Shown here one piece after another: positions 1-10,262 of a DNA stretch of 64,000 nt (its first letter is position 1; every line of letters starts with the position of its first letter). Below the pieces are notes generated by a model, which saw only the letters and a list, made by a program, of their open reading frames with translations, searched no databases and was not told where the DNA came from. The DNA is from Linanthus parryae (Eukaryota; Streptophyta; Magnoliopsida; Ericales; Polemoniaceae), in contig JALGPY010000010.1 of assembly GCA_023055425.1 (NCBI GenBank), positions 21,716,363 through 21,780,362 on the forward strand, read 5' to 3'. A program made the translations under genes and the position numbers.

Positions 1-802
1 TCAGGCCTTTGACATCTGCATGCCTGCCACGTGTCCCTATGACACATCGATACCTGATTGGTCGCTTACTTCTATAAATAGAGCCTAGTGCACTAGTTAT
101 TTTTCATTCTAGATTTGATTCAATTACGGATAAGTGAGAGAGAGAGAGGTACTCATGTTATTCTATACTTGAAGCTGCTGTTATTATTTCAAATTCTATA
201 TGAGATGCGATTATTGAGGTAGGGGGTTATGCCGTTTACAATATTATTATCGCTTAGCGTATATCAACATGCTTTGTGTCGATTCATTTATTGTTGTTAT
301 TATCTGTTCGCATGCTAAATGATTATTACGTGATATTGTGTGTAACCAGCCATAATTATATTTTCTTATGCATCCCACCCTACTGTTGCGGTGAATGACC
401 TACTGGGCGCAAGCTCACCCCCTAACAGTCTTGTAGGTTACGACAGACGGATCAGACGGCAGGAGTGAAGTGATTATTTTATTAGAATTTATAGAGACGT
501 TTTATTCGGATTGTTGTATCCGATTGTTTGTATACTCATTTGTATATAAAGATCACATTTTAACTTGAGTGTCACGTACCGCTCTATCAGCTTTTATTAA
601 ATAAATAAATTAGTGTTTATTGAAATACGATGTTATCTTTGGTACCTGAGTTGGTGGCTCTGACAATACCTGTTTGGCATACGAGTCTCTGTTTTGGTAC
701 CTGCGGTGTAGATCCACAGGTGGTGCCGTTTGGATCGTTGTGTCGGTTTGTATTTGTCAAAATTTTATCCTAAAATAAGACCCTGGGTTTCGGGTCGTTA
801 CA
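1..802 (+). mobile_element. Ty3/gypsy-type LTR, 3' portion (cut by window edge)
   Basis: This is a non-coding stretch ending in GGGTCGTTACA, the kind of CA-terminated LTR end seen in plant gypsy elements. It carries a TATA box near its start and no coding capacity. It stops exactly where Angela-like copia pol sequence begins (803), so it appears to have inserted into that pol gene; the five bases after it (GAAAC) would be the TSD, but the other copy is outside the window. It could be a solo LTR or the 3' LTR of a larger element. The family is not the same as the E/G LTRs further right. Assignment to gypsy rests on the terminus and layout only. Confidence 0.55.
73..80 (+). promoter_or_regulatory. 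TATA box of the left-edge LTR
   Basis: TATAAATA lies in a plausible U3/R position within the gypsy-type LTR. It is a sequence match only; no start site is visible. Confidence 0.4.
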
Positions 803-2513
803 GAAACCACAAAATGTTGTGGAGAAACCTGTTCAAGTAACACAAGAACTTCGTAGGTTGAGTAGAGTGCGCTAGGACCCAGAGAGGTATGGACTTATCT
901 GGCTGATTCTGGTGACACGTTGCTCATAGATGATGAGCCTACTACCAATGGAGAGGCCATGAAAGGGCCTGACTCTCAGAAGTGGCGCAAAGCCATGGAA
1001 TCGGAGTTGGAGTCCATGTATACCAACAAAGTATGGACTTTGGTGGAACCACCCAAGGGGCACGCCCCATAGGGTGCAAGTGGGTCTTCAAGAAGAAGAC
1101 TGACATGGATGGTAATGTGATTACCTATAAGGGCCGATTGGTGGCAAATGGATTCAGATAGATTCATGGTATAGACTATGACGAAACCTTTTCACCAGTC
1201 GCAATGACCAAATCCATCTGAATCCTACTTGCTGTTGCAGCGTACTACGGCTATGAGATTTGACATACGGATGTCAAAATAGCGTTTCACTGTGGAAACC
1301 TCCTCAAGGATGTGTACATGATACAACCTGAGGGTTTTATGGATCCAGAGCATACAAACAAAGTCTGTAAGCTACAACGATCCATTTATGGATTAAAGCA
1401 AGCTTCTAGGAGTTGGAATCGATGTTTTGATGAAGCAGTCAAAGAGTTTGACTTAATCAAAACACGAAGATGAGCTTGTGTCTACAGGAAAGTTAGTGGG
1501 AGTTATGTTGCTTTTCTGGTCTTGTATGTGAATGACACACTACTCACTGAAAACGATATTCCCATTCTGCAATCTGTGAAAGATTTGCTAGGAAAGTGTT
1601 TCTCAATGAAAGACTTAGGGGAAGCGGCTTATATACTTGGTATCAAGATCTATAGACATAGATCAAGGAAGCTGCTAGGCGTAAGTTAAAGTACATATAT
1701 AGACAAGGTGTTGAATCGGTTCAACATGCAAGATTCTAAGAAGGGATTCTTGCCCATGTCGCATGGAATAACTCTTTCGAAGAGCGATTGTCCTTCCAAT
1801 GAGACTGAGAAGGAACTGATGAGTAGGGTACCCTATGCCTCGGCCATAGGATCCATCATGTACGCCATGTTATGTACTAGACCAGATGTTTCATACGCGT
1901 TGAGTTTGACAAGCAGATATCAGTCTAATCCAGGTTAGAGTCATTGGATAGCGCTTAAGAACATCCTATAGTACTCGAGAAGAACTAAGGATGCATTCTT
2001 GATCTATGGGGGGGAGGAAGATTTGCGTGTAAAGGGTTACATGGATGCAAGCTTCCAAACCGACATAGATGATTTCAGATCGCATTCGGGATTCGTGTAT
2101 TGCCTGAATGGAGGAGTTGTGAGCTCGAAGAGTTCCAAGCAAGAGACGGTTGCTAATTCTACAACTGAGGCTGAGTACATTGCTGCGAGTGGCGCAACAA
2201 AGGAAGCTGTTTGGATTAGGAAGTTCATCACTGAGCTTGGTGTGGTTCCTAGCATTGTGGATCTAATAGAGTTGTATTGTGGCAACAATGGGGCGATCGC
2301 ACAATCAAAGGAACCCAAGACACACCATAAATCTAAACACGTACTAAAGAAGTTCAATCTTATTCGAGATATCATCGATAGAGGAGATGTGAAGATATGC
2401 AAGATTCCTACAGATGAGAATCTGTCAGATCTGCGTACAAAGCCTCTTGTTCAGCGCAAGCATGAAGGGCACACTAGATCTACGGGCATACAAGATGTGC
2501 CAAATTGGCTCTA
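803..2513 (+). pseudogene. Angela/BARE-like copia pol remnant (element A): integrase tail, RT, RNase H
   Basis: This is the decayed 3' half of a copia polyprotein. It begins in the linker after integrase, at a point matching about 11870 of element D, and continues through reverse transcriptase and RNase H to the family-typical C-terminus (..GHTRS.GI.D.P.WL). Recognisable blocks are the RT palm region near 1520-1560, where YVDD has become YVND (catalytic Asp to Asn), 'RFNMQDSKKGFLPMSHGI' near 1710-1770, and RNase H with TTEAEYIAA near 2160-2190; the CDNNG block reads CGNNG. Several stops (for example near 1069 and 1682) and frameshifts interrupt it. The 5' end is cut by the gypsy LTR at 802 and the 3' end runs straight into the element's own LTR. 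It cannot encode an active enzyme. Confidence 0.85.
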
Positions 2514-3515
2514 GTGCAAGTGGGAGACTTTTGAATAGGTGCCATAGAGGAAATCTTTTTAGAATGAATAGTGTTTTTGGTTAGAAACATTCATTGTATT
2601 ATTTATTGAGATATCTAATATAATGAAGTTCTTAGATTGAAAATATGTTGTTTATCTTAAATATCCATAGTCAATTATATTGAGTAACAGGACGGTCAAA
2701 TGAAGACTAGTATGGGGTTGGATTGATATGGAGATATCACGATACAACACATGGGTATGCATTAGGTGTAATGGCATAATGGATTGACCCACAACGAGAA
2801 GGCTGCATACGGGTTATGTGAAGTCACAAGTTCTTCTTGTAGTGAAAACGGTATTGTCATCCTTAGACTTGAAGTCACTAGATCCTATAGTTGTGGAATA
2901 TTGTGTTCTGACATCGTCAAATGCTACACCGTAACTGGGAAGTAATAAAGGCGTTAGTCGGATACAACAAGGAAGAAAACTTAGAGATGGTAGTGATGTA
3001 GATAGAATTTGTCCGTCTCACATAACGGGAGTAAATATCCACGGCCACTCGAGCGATGGTGCTCATAGAATTTTTGGCCAGACTCATATAAATCAATATA
3101 GGATATTGATGTTATCTACATGGATAAGACTATGCCCAGGATCGAGAAACTATGGATTGGATATACAAGTGTGACTTGTATATCTCGTGTCCAATTTGGA
3201 TATAGGGACGAAGGGATGAGATAATACTTGCAAAAGGTTTTAGATGACCATTTCTATTAGTTGGGTAGCATGGATGTCTTGCTAGAGGCCGCTCCATGTT
3301 AATAATAGTTACTACCAACTAAGTAGAAACCTATGGGGTCACACTCCCTATGGATTCAACCGGAACTGGGAAGTAATTAATATGATTAATTAATTATAAG
3401 GATCAATACGCAACTACTTGTAAACTTAGTAGGACTAATTTGCAAGTTGGACTAATCTGTGTATAGAAAAGATTAGGATAGGGGCTTTTATGCAGTCAAC
3501 AAAGAGTTCTTGGAC

Positions 3516-3523
3516 TATATAAA
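3516..3523 (+). promoter_or_regulatory. TATA box, LTR of element A
   Basis: TATATAAA sits in the context GGACTATATAAAGGA, conserved in the two LTRs of element D (7531-7538 and 14557-14564), which supports it as the core promoter of this LTR family. Confidence 0.6.
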
Positions 3524-3651
3524 GGACACTCCTAGCTTTCTTCCCACAACTAATGCTCATAACACACTGAGTGGGAGAGAAAAGCAAGGAGAGAGAGCAA
3601 AAATCAAGAAGGCCGAAACCCCCATGGTCCACCCGTACGCCGTAGGTCACA

Positions 3652-3673
3652 AAAGAGGGCCGAGCCCCTCTTT
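3652..3673 (+). other. LTR hairpin, AAAGAGGG / CCCTCTTT arms
   Basis: A perfect 8-bp inverted repeat has loop CCGAGC. It lies about 130 bases downstream of the TATA box, hence in the transcribed leader. Equivalent hairpins with different but still complementary arms occur at 7662-7682 and 32598-32615, each with a CGAAC or CGAGC loop, which suggests an RNA structure under selection. Confidence 0.55.
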
Positions 3674-3949
3674 GGTGTTCCGTGTGTGATCTTCTACTTC
3701 TTCTTCTATCGTTCCTAGCTAGCACAAGGTGTTGGAAGATCCAGATTCTTACCTAGGAGTGGACTAGCCATAGAGACGTGAATACTATTTCACGTGTGAA
3801 GTCATCAAAGGAGATCCAATAGGTATTTTGATACCAATCCCTTATTATCGTTATGAATTCTAGACTTGTGATCCTTTGAGGGTCTTGAACGGATTAATTA
3901 TTGTTTATTCCGCTGCGTATCTGTTATCAAAACCCTAAAGAACCTACAT

Positions 3950-6480
3950 CGTAGCAAGTTTCTTAATTCAGTTCATAGAACAAAAGGTACTCTTGATTAT
4001 ATCCATTCGGATTGATGGGGTTCATCTCGAGTTGAGGCGATTGACGGGTATAAGTACTTTCTGAGCATCATAGACGACTATTCAAAGATGAATTGGGTAT
4101 CCGTGATGAAGCACAAGAGTGAAGTCTTCGCAAGATTCAAGGAGTGGAAGAAACTGGTTGAGAATCAGGTAGGAAAGAAGGTGAAGAGGCTGCGCGCGGA
4201 CAACGGTTTGGAGTTTTGTTCTTCAGAGTTTGATAGATTCTGCAAGGATCAAGGAATTGCTTGCCATCACACCATTCAGCACACATCGCAGCAGAATGGT
4301 GTAGCCGAAAGAATGAATCAAACACTTTTAGGGAAATCAAGGTGTATGCTTTTGCATGCAGGTCATTCTTTTTCTGGGGAGAGGTAGTTTCCATGGCATG
4401 CTATCTCGTGAATAGGAGCCCGCACATAGGTATAGGATGCAAGATTCCTATCAAAGTCTGGTCCAAAAAGTAGCAGATTACTAGAATTTGAGGGTTTTTG
4501 GTTGTGTTTCCTATCATCACGTTGGTGAAGGCAAACTAGAACCAAGTGCAAAGAAGGGAGTATTCATGAGTGTTGGAACAAGTGTGAAGGGATACAAGAT
4601 ATGGGAAGAAAACAAGATTATACTAAGCAGAAGTGTAGTATTCGATGAGAGTCCTATGTTGAAGAATTTCAGGTGGAGCTTGGAAATGCATAGAAGAAGG
4701 TGGAAAGAGATTTGGATCCTACTGATCCTAAGGATTCCAAAATCCCTACACTGTCGCTGGAAGCCAAAGAGGAAGAAGCAGAAGAGTCTGATAGTGAGGA
4801 TGTGTCTCTACCAGAGGAACCGGATCATGAGAGTATTGTCGTGGCAAGACCAAGGAGAGTCGTAAAGCCTCCGACGAGATACATGGATGACTGCATGGTG
4901 GGATATTCATTGCAAGTAGCGGAGCAGGTGGAGGATAAGTCGCCCACCTACAAGGCCACTATATCAAGTTCTGAGTCAGCACATTGGATTGTCGCGATGG
5001 GAGAAGAGATGGAGTCTGGTAGCAAGAACTCGTCTTGGGCTCTTGTTAAATTGCCAGCGGGAAGAAATATAGTCAGTTGCAAGTCGTTCTTCATAAGAAA
5101 GGAATGAACTACATCTCGAGAGGATGCTAAGTATAAGGGAAGTCTAGTTACAAGAGGGTTCAGTCAGAAAGAGGGAGTTGACTACAACGAGATCTTCTAA
5201 CCGATGGTCAAATATACTTCAATCAGGGTGTTACTATCTTCAGTGGCACACCGCGACTTAGAGCTTGAGCAAGTAGAATTGGAGACAACTTCCCTACATG
5301 GAGAACTAGAAAATAAGATATACATGAGCCAACTGGAAAGGTTACAAGTTCCCGGAAAAGAAGAACACGTGTGCAATCTGAAAAGATATCCTCACACAAT
5401 TAAGTAGTCTCTGAGGCAATTGTATAAGAGGTTTTACAACTTCATGTTGAATATTGGTTACCACAAGTGCGAGTATGATTGGTGCGTGTATCACAAGTTT
5501 TTGCAAAGTGGATCGCGTATCTACCTAGTTCTGTATGTGGATGATATTCTGATTGCAACTCGGGATATCAAGGACATTATAGAACTGAAGAGGTCCCTTA
5601 GCGTGGAACATGAGATGAAGGATCTAGGTGCTCCTCGAAAGATACTGAGAGTTGAGATCTATAGAGATAGGAAGAAGAAGAAGAAGCTTTTCCTATCACA
5701 ACAGGGATACATCAAGAAGATTTTGGTAAGATTTGGGAGGTTATCAACAAAAGCTATAGATGCTCATATGGAAACTAACACCAAGCTTGGAATGTACATC
5801 GTTCAGACTAAGGAGGAGAACGATTTCATGTCCAAGTTTCCATATGCTAGAGCAGTTGGAAGTCACATGTATGCTATGGTATGTACTCGACTTGACATAG
5901 CATTCGCTCTTAGTGTGGTTAGTCGTTTTATGGCTCATCCGGGTAGGGACCATTGGCGGGCGGTGAAGCGCATATTCAGGTACCTTAAGGGTATGTAAGA
6001 CATTCGCCTATTTTATGGGGCTAGTGAAAACATCTTGGTAGATTGTTTCTCGGATGCGGACTATGTAGGTGATATTGATAGTACAAGATCAATTACATGC
6101 TATGTGTTTGTTATGGGAGCATATGTTGTGAGTTGTAAGGTGACGCTACAGTCGACGGTGACTTTTTCAACCACGAAAGTGGAGTATATGGCTCTAACAA
6201 AAGCAGCAAAGGAGACAATTTGGCTAAAGGGAATGGTCAATGATCTAGGGCTACATCAAGATCAGGCCATAGTCTATTGTAATAACTTGAGTGTGATTTA
6301 CTTGACTAAGGACCAGGTTCATCATAAAAGTACCAAGCATATCGATGTCAAGTATCATTTTCTGAGTCAAAGAAGGATCTACGTGATGAAGATAGGGAGT
6401 GCTAAAAACCCCGCGCATATGTTCACCAAGCTTGTTCCGGAGACTAAGTTCAAACATTGTTTGGAATTATCAACGTCATG
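3950..6480 (+). pseudogene. Tork/Tnt1-like copia pol remnant: integrase, RT, RNase H
   Basis: The translation gives the end of the pre-integrase region, then the integrase core (DYIHSD near 3996-4013; RADNGLEF near 4195-4220; QNGVAERMNQTL near 4290-4330), the GVFMSVGTSVKGYKIW block (about 4558-4605), a glutamate-rich linker, RT (LYVDDILIA near 5531-5557, catalytic YVDD intact) and RNase H (DADYVGD about 6053-6073; HHKSTKHIDVKYHF about 6320-6361). Stops occur near 4014, 4387, 5105, 5201, 5405 and 5996, and there are frameshifts near 4370 and 4690. In the first RT motif the usual Asp of xDVKTAFLHG reads VELETTSLHG. The family is Tnt1/Tork-type, distinct from the Angela-like elements on both sides. 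It is non-functional. Confidence 0.88.
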
Positions 6481-6544
6481 ACCCAGTGAGCCCTGAGGGG
6501 CATGTTGGACCGGTGTGGTCCATTGAGTCTCCCTGAGGGGAGGC

Positions 6545-6549
6545 ATCAG
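6545..6549 (+). repeat. Left target-site duplication ATCAG of element D
   Basis: ATCAG immediately precedes D's 5' LTR and is repeated exactly at 14986-14990 after D's 3' LTR, marking a single integration event into element B. Confidence 0.9.
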
Positions 6550-7530
6550 TGTTGGAATAGATGTCCTAGAGGCAATCTAGTTTTGTATGAATTTATTTGT
6601 GGCTAGAACATTGATTGTATTATTTATTGGATATATAATATTATGAAGTCCTTAGATTTACAATTGTGTTGTTTATCTTAAATATCCCTAGTCCAATATA
6701 ATGATTAAATGGGACAATCATCTATAGACTAGTATGGGGTTGGATTGATATGGAGATATCATGATCCAACACATGGGTGTGCATTAAGGGTAATGTGGCA
6801 CCGGATTGACCCATCTCCGAGAAGGCTACATGCACGTTATGTTAAGTCACAAGTTCATCTCGTGGTGCAATGGTATTTTCATCCTTAGACTTGAAGTCGC
6901 TAGATATTTTAGTTGTGGATTATTGTGATTTTGGTAGCGTTAAACGCTACACCGTAACTGGGTAGTTATAAAGGCGTGTACCGGATACAATAAGAAGAAA
7001 GCTTAGAGATCGTAGTGTACGTATATAGAATTTGTCCCTCCCACATAACGGGAGCAAATATCCTAGGCCACTCGAGGGATAGTGCTTATAGAATGTCTGG
7101 CCCGACTCAAATAAATCAATATGAGATATTGATGTTATTTGCACGAATAAGGCTCTTTCCATGGATCGAGAAACTATGGATTGGATATACGAGTGTGACT
7201 TGTATGTCTCGTGTCCAATCCGGGTATAGAGACAAAGGGATGAGACAATTACTTGTACAAGGTTTTTCGGATGACTATTCTATTAGTTGGCTAAAATGGA
7301 TGTTTTGCTAGAAACCGCTCCATATTAGCAAATTGTTGCTACCAACTAAATAGAACCTATGGGGTCACACGCTATATAGAGTTGAACTAGATTTGGGAAT
7401 TAATTAATTAGAAGGATCACTTTGCAACACCTTGCAAACTTCGTAGGACTAATTTGCAAGGAAGGGACTAAACCGAATTCTAGTAGGACTAGAATGGGTC
7501 CTTTAGGTAGTTGTCAAGGACTTTTTGGAC

Positions 7531-7538
7531 TATATAAA
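7531..7538 (+). promoter_or_regulatory. TATA box, 5' LTR of D
   Basis: TATATAAA is conserved in position in the LTRs at 2529-3939, 6550-7949 and 13563-14985. It would drive genomic RNA synthesis of D. Confidence 0.6.
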
Positions 7539-7661
7539 GGATGCTCCTTACTTCCTTCCCACACTTATGACCATATTGATCATAACTTAGAGTGGGAGAG
7601 AACAAAAGGAGAGAGAGCAAGCAAGCAAGGAGGCCGAACGCCCCCTTGCCGTCGCCCCAAA

Positions 7662-7682
7662 CAAGGAGGCCGAACCTCCTTG
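7662..7682 (+). other. LTR hairpin, CAAGGAGG / CCTCCTTG arms
   Basis: Perfect 8-bp arms flank the loop CCGAA in the transcribed part of the LTR. The copy in D's 3' LTR (14696-14716) keeps it with one mismatch. Arms differ from those at 3652-3673 but remain complementary. Confidence 0.55.
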
Positions 7683-7950
7683 TTACCTCGCGTTGTGTGA
7701 TTTCTTCTTCCTCTTCCTCCATTCCAGGCTAGCACAAAGGAGTAGGAAGATATAGAATTCAACTCTAGGCGTAGATCAACTATAGAAAACGTGACACAAT
7801 TCGCGTTTGAAGTCATCAAAGGAGAAACCATAAGGTGTGTTATTGATTTCTTCCTTTACCATCGTTATGTCTCTTGACTTGTGATCCTTGGAGGGTATTG
7901 CATGGATTATATTTTTTTTCCGTTGCGCATCCATGATCAAAACCCTACAG

Positions 7951-7963
7951 TGGTATCAGAGCC
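7951..7963 (+). promoter_or_regulatory. Primer-binding site of D
   Basis: TGGTATCAGAGCC, one base after the LTR, matches the 3' end complement of initiator methionine tRNA, the standard minus-strand primer for plant copia elements. Confidence 0.9.
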
Positions 7964-9632
7964 ACAGGTCGTAGAGCATAAACGTGGTTTATGTGTTACG
8001 TTTTGTTAGTTTTACACTTTAAATTTATTGTTTATCGCGTAAAACAAGACAAATCAAGCATATGATGTAATTTGTCAATAATCAATCATAACAAGACCTA
8101 GTTTTTGCATTAGATGCATGAATTAGTGAGTTTGAGAAATTTTAGGATCTTAGATCTAGGGTTTGGGCATCCTATGGAAATAAGGAGTTCTTCCCATACA
8201 AGGAAACAACCAAACTTGAGCACCAAGCAAGGGAGTTGTTTTAGAAACGACTCCCAAAGGAGGTTCGGCCCCCCTAGGGGACCGACCCTCCTTGCTTGCC
8301 GCCCAAGCAAGGGACGGCCTAGGGGCCGGGGCAGCCGTAGCCCACGGCATAGCCGCGTGGGCTAGGGGCCTGCCGGCCCAAGGCCTTTGCGGTTCTATTT
8401 TTAGGCTCGGGCAATTTGATTGTTGGGCCCCATGGACCGTTTTAACCCTAGAAAATCCTAAAATCAATTAAAATTGACCAAGCGCGTTAAAATTCGATTT
8501 TAACTGTTTATGTTCAAATCGCATGGTGATTAAATATTGCCTTAGGATGTGGTTTGATGTGAATGTTTAATTTTTGTGGTTTGGTTTACGGCCTGCGAGC
8601 TGATCAATTAATTGTAATAATTAATTACGGTTTTATGGCCTACGAGCCATTTTTTTCTCAACTTGTGAGATTTATTTAGTTACTATAGTTGCTAGCTAGT
8701 GCTAGATAGAGTAGATTGTTAGCCAAGATTGAAGAAAAGGAGCCCAAATCCAAAAGGATACACAAAAGATGGAGCATGGAGCATTCCACATGACTATGAA
8801 GGATGGACCAAAAGATGAAGACGTATGGAGATGTGTTTGCTTTTAGGGTTCATAGATAATTCCATTGGCTCGGAATTATCTTAGTCTAGAAAAGGCCATA
8901 TTCACATCACGTTTTATTTTCGTTTTGTGGTTGTTTATTTTATTGTCTTATTATCTTGTGGTTGGTGTATGGATGATGCATGCAATTAGGATAATAAGAT
9001 AATTAGACAACCCGGATCTATTATTTGGAGTTGTGCCCAAACTCAAATAGATAGATTAGTTGATATTGATGAACAAAACAATTGAAAAAAAATTGAATTC
9101 AAAATCCCTCAAAATTCAAATATTGTGTTATTTCCTTCTCGTTATTTAAAAACTCATTATCATCATGATTTATCAAGTTCGCGCGTGCCAAAGCATGGCG
9201 ACTTGGTTCATAACGATGGAATGCGATGGCACAAGCAAGTAATGTGCAATTGTTTAAATAAGAGGTTGAACACAACTAGGCTATTAATATGATTAAAACC
9301 TAGAGGCAACCAATTAGGATTATCCATACGGATGGATAAATAAGGAGTTATTTGCCCAATTGAATCAAGAGTTGCATAAGGGGTGCAATTGGAATTGTTC
9401 TTACCCAAAGTAGTCAAATTATGGGTGACTGGCCAAAGCAAGCTCATAAGGAGATGAAACAATGATCTTGGCACACTAAAAAATATAAGGATATTTTCCA
9501 CATTAATATCTTGGGGGTTATTAATCCGTAGAAAAATAGTGGGAGCTATATTTGATAAACTAGCCATTATTGAATATAGTCAAAAATTCACAAATACTAA
9601 AACTTGCGTATTTTCCTTTTGTAGAATTCCAA
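7964..9632 (+). other. Untranslated leader of D
   Basis: About 1.7 kb lies between the primer-binding site and gag without a plausible gene. It holds a GC-rich patch (about 8250-8400) with a long imperfect hairpin at 8257-8293, and otherwise AT-rich sequence. Long leaders are usual for BARE/Angela-type elements and commonly carry packaging and dimerisation signals; that role is inferred here. Confidence 0.7.
8257..8293 (+). other. Leader hairpin of D
   Basis: AAGGAGG, TCGG and CCCC on the left arm pair with GGGG, CCGA and CCTCCTT on the right, separated by single-base mismatches, around a short loop (CCTA). It lies about 300 bases after the primer-binding site. The sequence repeats the GGAGG...CCTCC theme of the LTR hairpin. 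Confidence 0.5.
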
Positions 9633-10262
9633 ATGGGAAACAACTCATCGAGTTCACAACATTCCCTACGATCTGTCTTTGAGAAGGACAAGCTCTCTGG
9701 AACCAATTTCCTAGATTGGTACAGAAACTTGAGAATCGTTCTCAAGCAAGAGAAGAAATTGTACGCAATAGAGGAGCATGTTCCAGAAGGTCCAGAGAAC
9801 CAAACACCTGCAGCCCTAAAGGCGTATCAAAAGAGTGTTGATGATGCTAATGATGCGGTCTGCCTGATGCTATGCACCATGACTTCTAATCTTCAGAAGC
9901 AACAAGAAAACATGAATGTTGTCGATATGATCGAGCATCTGAAGCAGCTCTTCCAAGATCAGGCAAGGGTTGAGAGGTATGATGTCTCTAAGGCATTGTT
10001 CAAGTGTCATCTGGCAGAAGGGAACCCGGTGGGACCCCATGTACTCCGTATGATCGGGTATCTGGAGAATCTCGCCCGACTGGGGTTCCCGGTTGGCCAA
10101 GAGTTGGCAACCGATCTCGTGTTGCAATCGTTGCCCGAGAGTTATGGACAGTTCATCATGAACTATAACATGAACGAGATCGTGAAACCACTTCCAGATT
10201 TGCTCAATATGTTGAGGACAGCTGAACAAAGCACAACAAGGGTAGGGGCAAGGCCATTATGA
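9633..10262 (+). CDS. gag: Gag (copia, UBN2-type), element D
   Basis: This is the capsid-type protein that packages element RNA in cytoplasmic particles. The open frame begins upstream at 9570, but I choose ATG 9633 because it yields the family-typical start MGNNSSSSQHSLRSVF followed by FLDWYRNLRIVLKQEKK. About 210 residues fit the UBN2/retrotransposon Gag core (LKQLFQDQARVERYDVSKAL and LENLARLGFPVG, then LPDLLNMLRTAEQS). The frame ends at TGA 10260-10262; the nucleocapsid part follows in another frame, so a frameshift separates Gag from the zinc knuckle. In intact relatives gag and pol form one reading frame. Confidence 0.88.
   Translation: MGNNSSSSQHSLRSVFEKDKLSGTNFLDWYRNLRIVLKQEKKLYAIEEHVPEGPENQTPAALKAYQKSVDDANDAVCLMLCTMTSNLQKQQENMNVVDMIEHLKQLFQDQARVERYDVSKALFKCHLAEGNPVGPHVLRMIGYLENLARLGFPVGQELATDLVLQSLPESYGQFIMNYNMNEIVKPLPDLLNMLRTAEQSTTRVGARPL

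Larger units (their letters stand above)
2529..3939 (+). mobile_element. 3' LTR of Angela-like element A
   Basis: The LTR follows the polypurine tract GTGCAAGTGGGAGAC. Its start (TTTTGAATAG) is a mutated form of the family start TGTTGGAATAG, and its end (ACCCTAAA) a mutated form of ACCCTACA. It aligns along its length with the two LTRs of element D at 6550-7949 and 13563-14985, sharing the TATATAAA box (3516-3523) and a hairpin in the transcribed part (3652-3673). The downstream flank is Tork-like pol (element B), so A inserted into B; the TSD cannot be checked because A's left end is missing. Confidence 0.85.
3940..6549 (+). mobile_element. Tork-like copia element B, left segment
   Basis: This is internal sequence of a second copia family, bounded on the left by the LTR of A (inserted into it) and on the right by element D. 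The break at 6549/6550 is a clean insertion: ATCAG at 6545-6549 is repeated at 14986-14990, after which B resumes. Its gag, protease and 5' LTR are not in the window. After the pol stop (6481) there is about 68 bases of non-coding 3' sequence before D. Confidence 0.85.
6550..7949 (+). mobile_element. 5' LTR of element D
   Basis: It starts TGTTGGAATAG and ends AACCCTACA, directly followed by the primer-binding site. It aligns with 13563-14985. It contains a TATATAAA box (7531-7538) and, downstream, a GC-rich purine/pyrimidine patch with a perfect hairpin (7662-7682). An open 98-codon frame at 7015-7311 recurs in the other LTR but is broken in relatives, so I treat it as non-coding U3. Confidence 0.92.

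Noticed and set aside
7015..7311. 98-codon open frame in D's LTR, repeated at 14028-14324 and, on the other strand, partly at 33137-33448
   Set aside because: It is repeated only because it lies in LTRs. The related LTR of A does not keep it open, and it has no recognisable motif, so it is U3 sequence.
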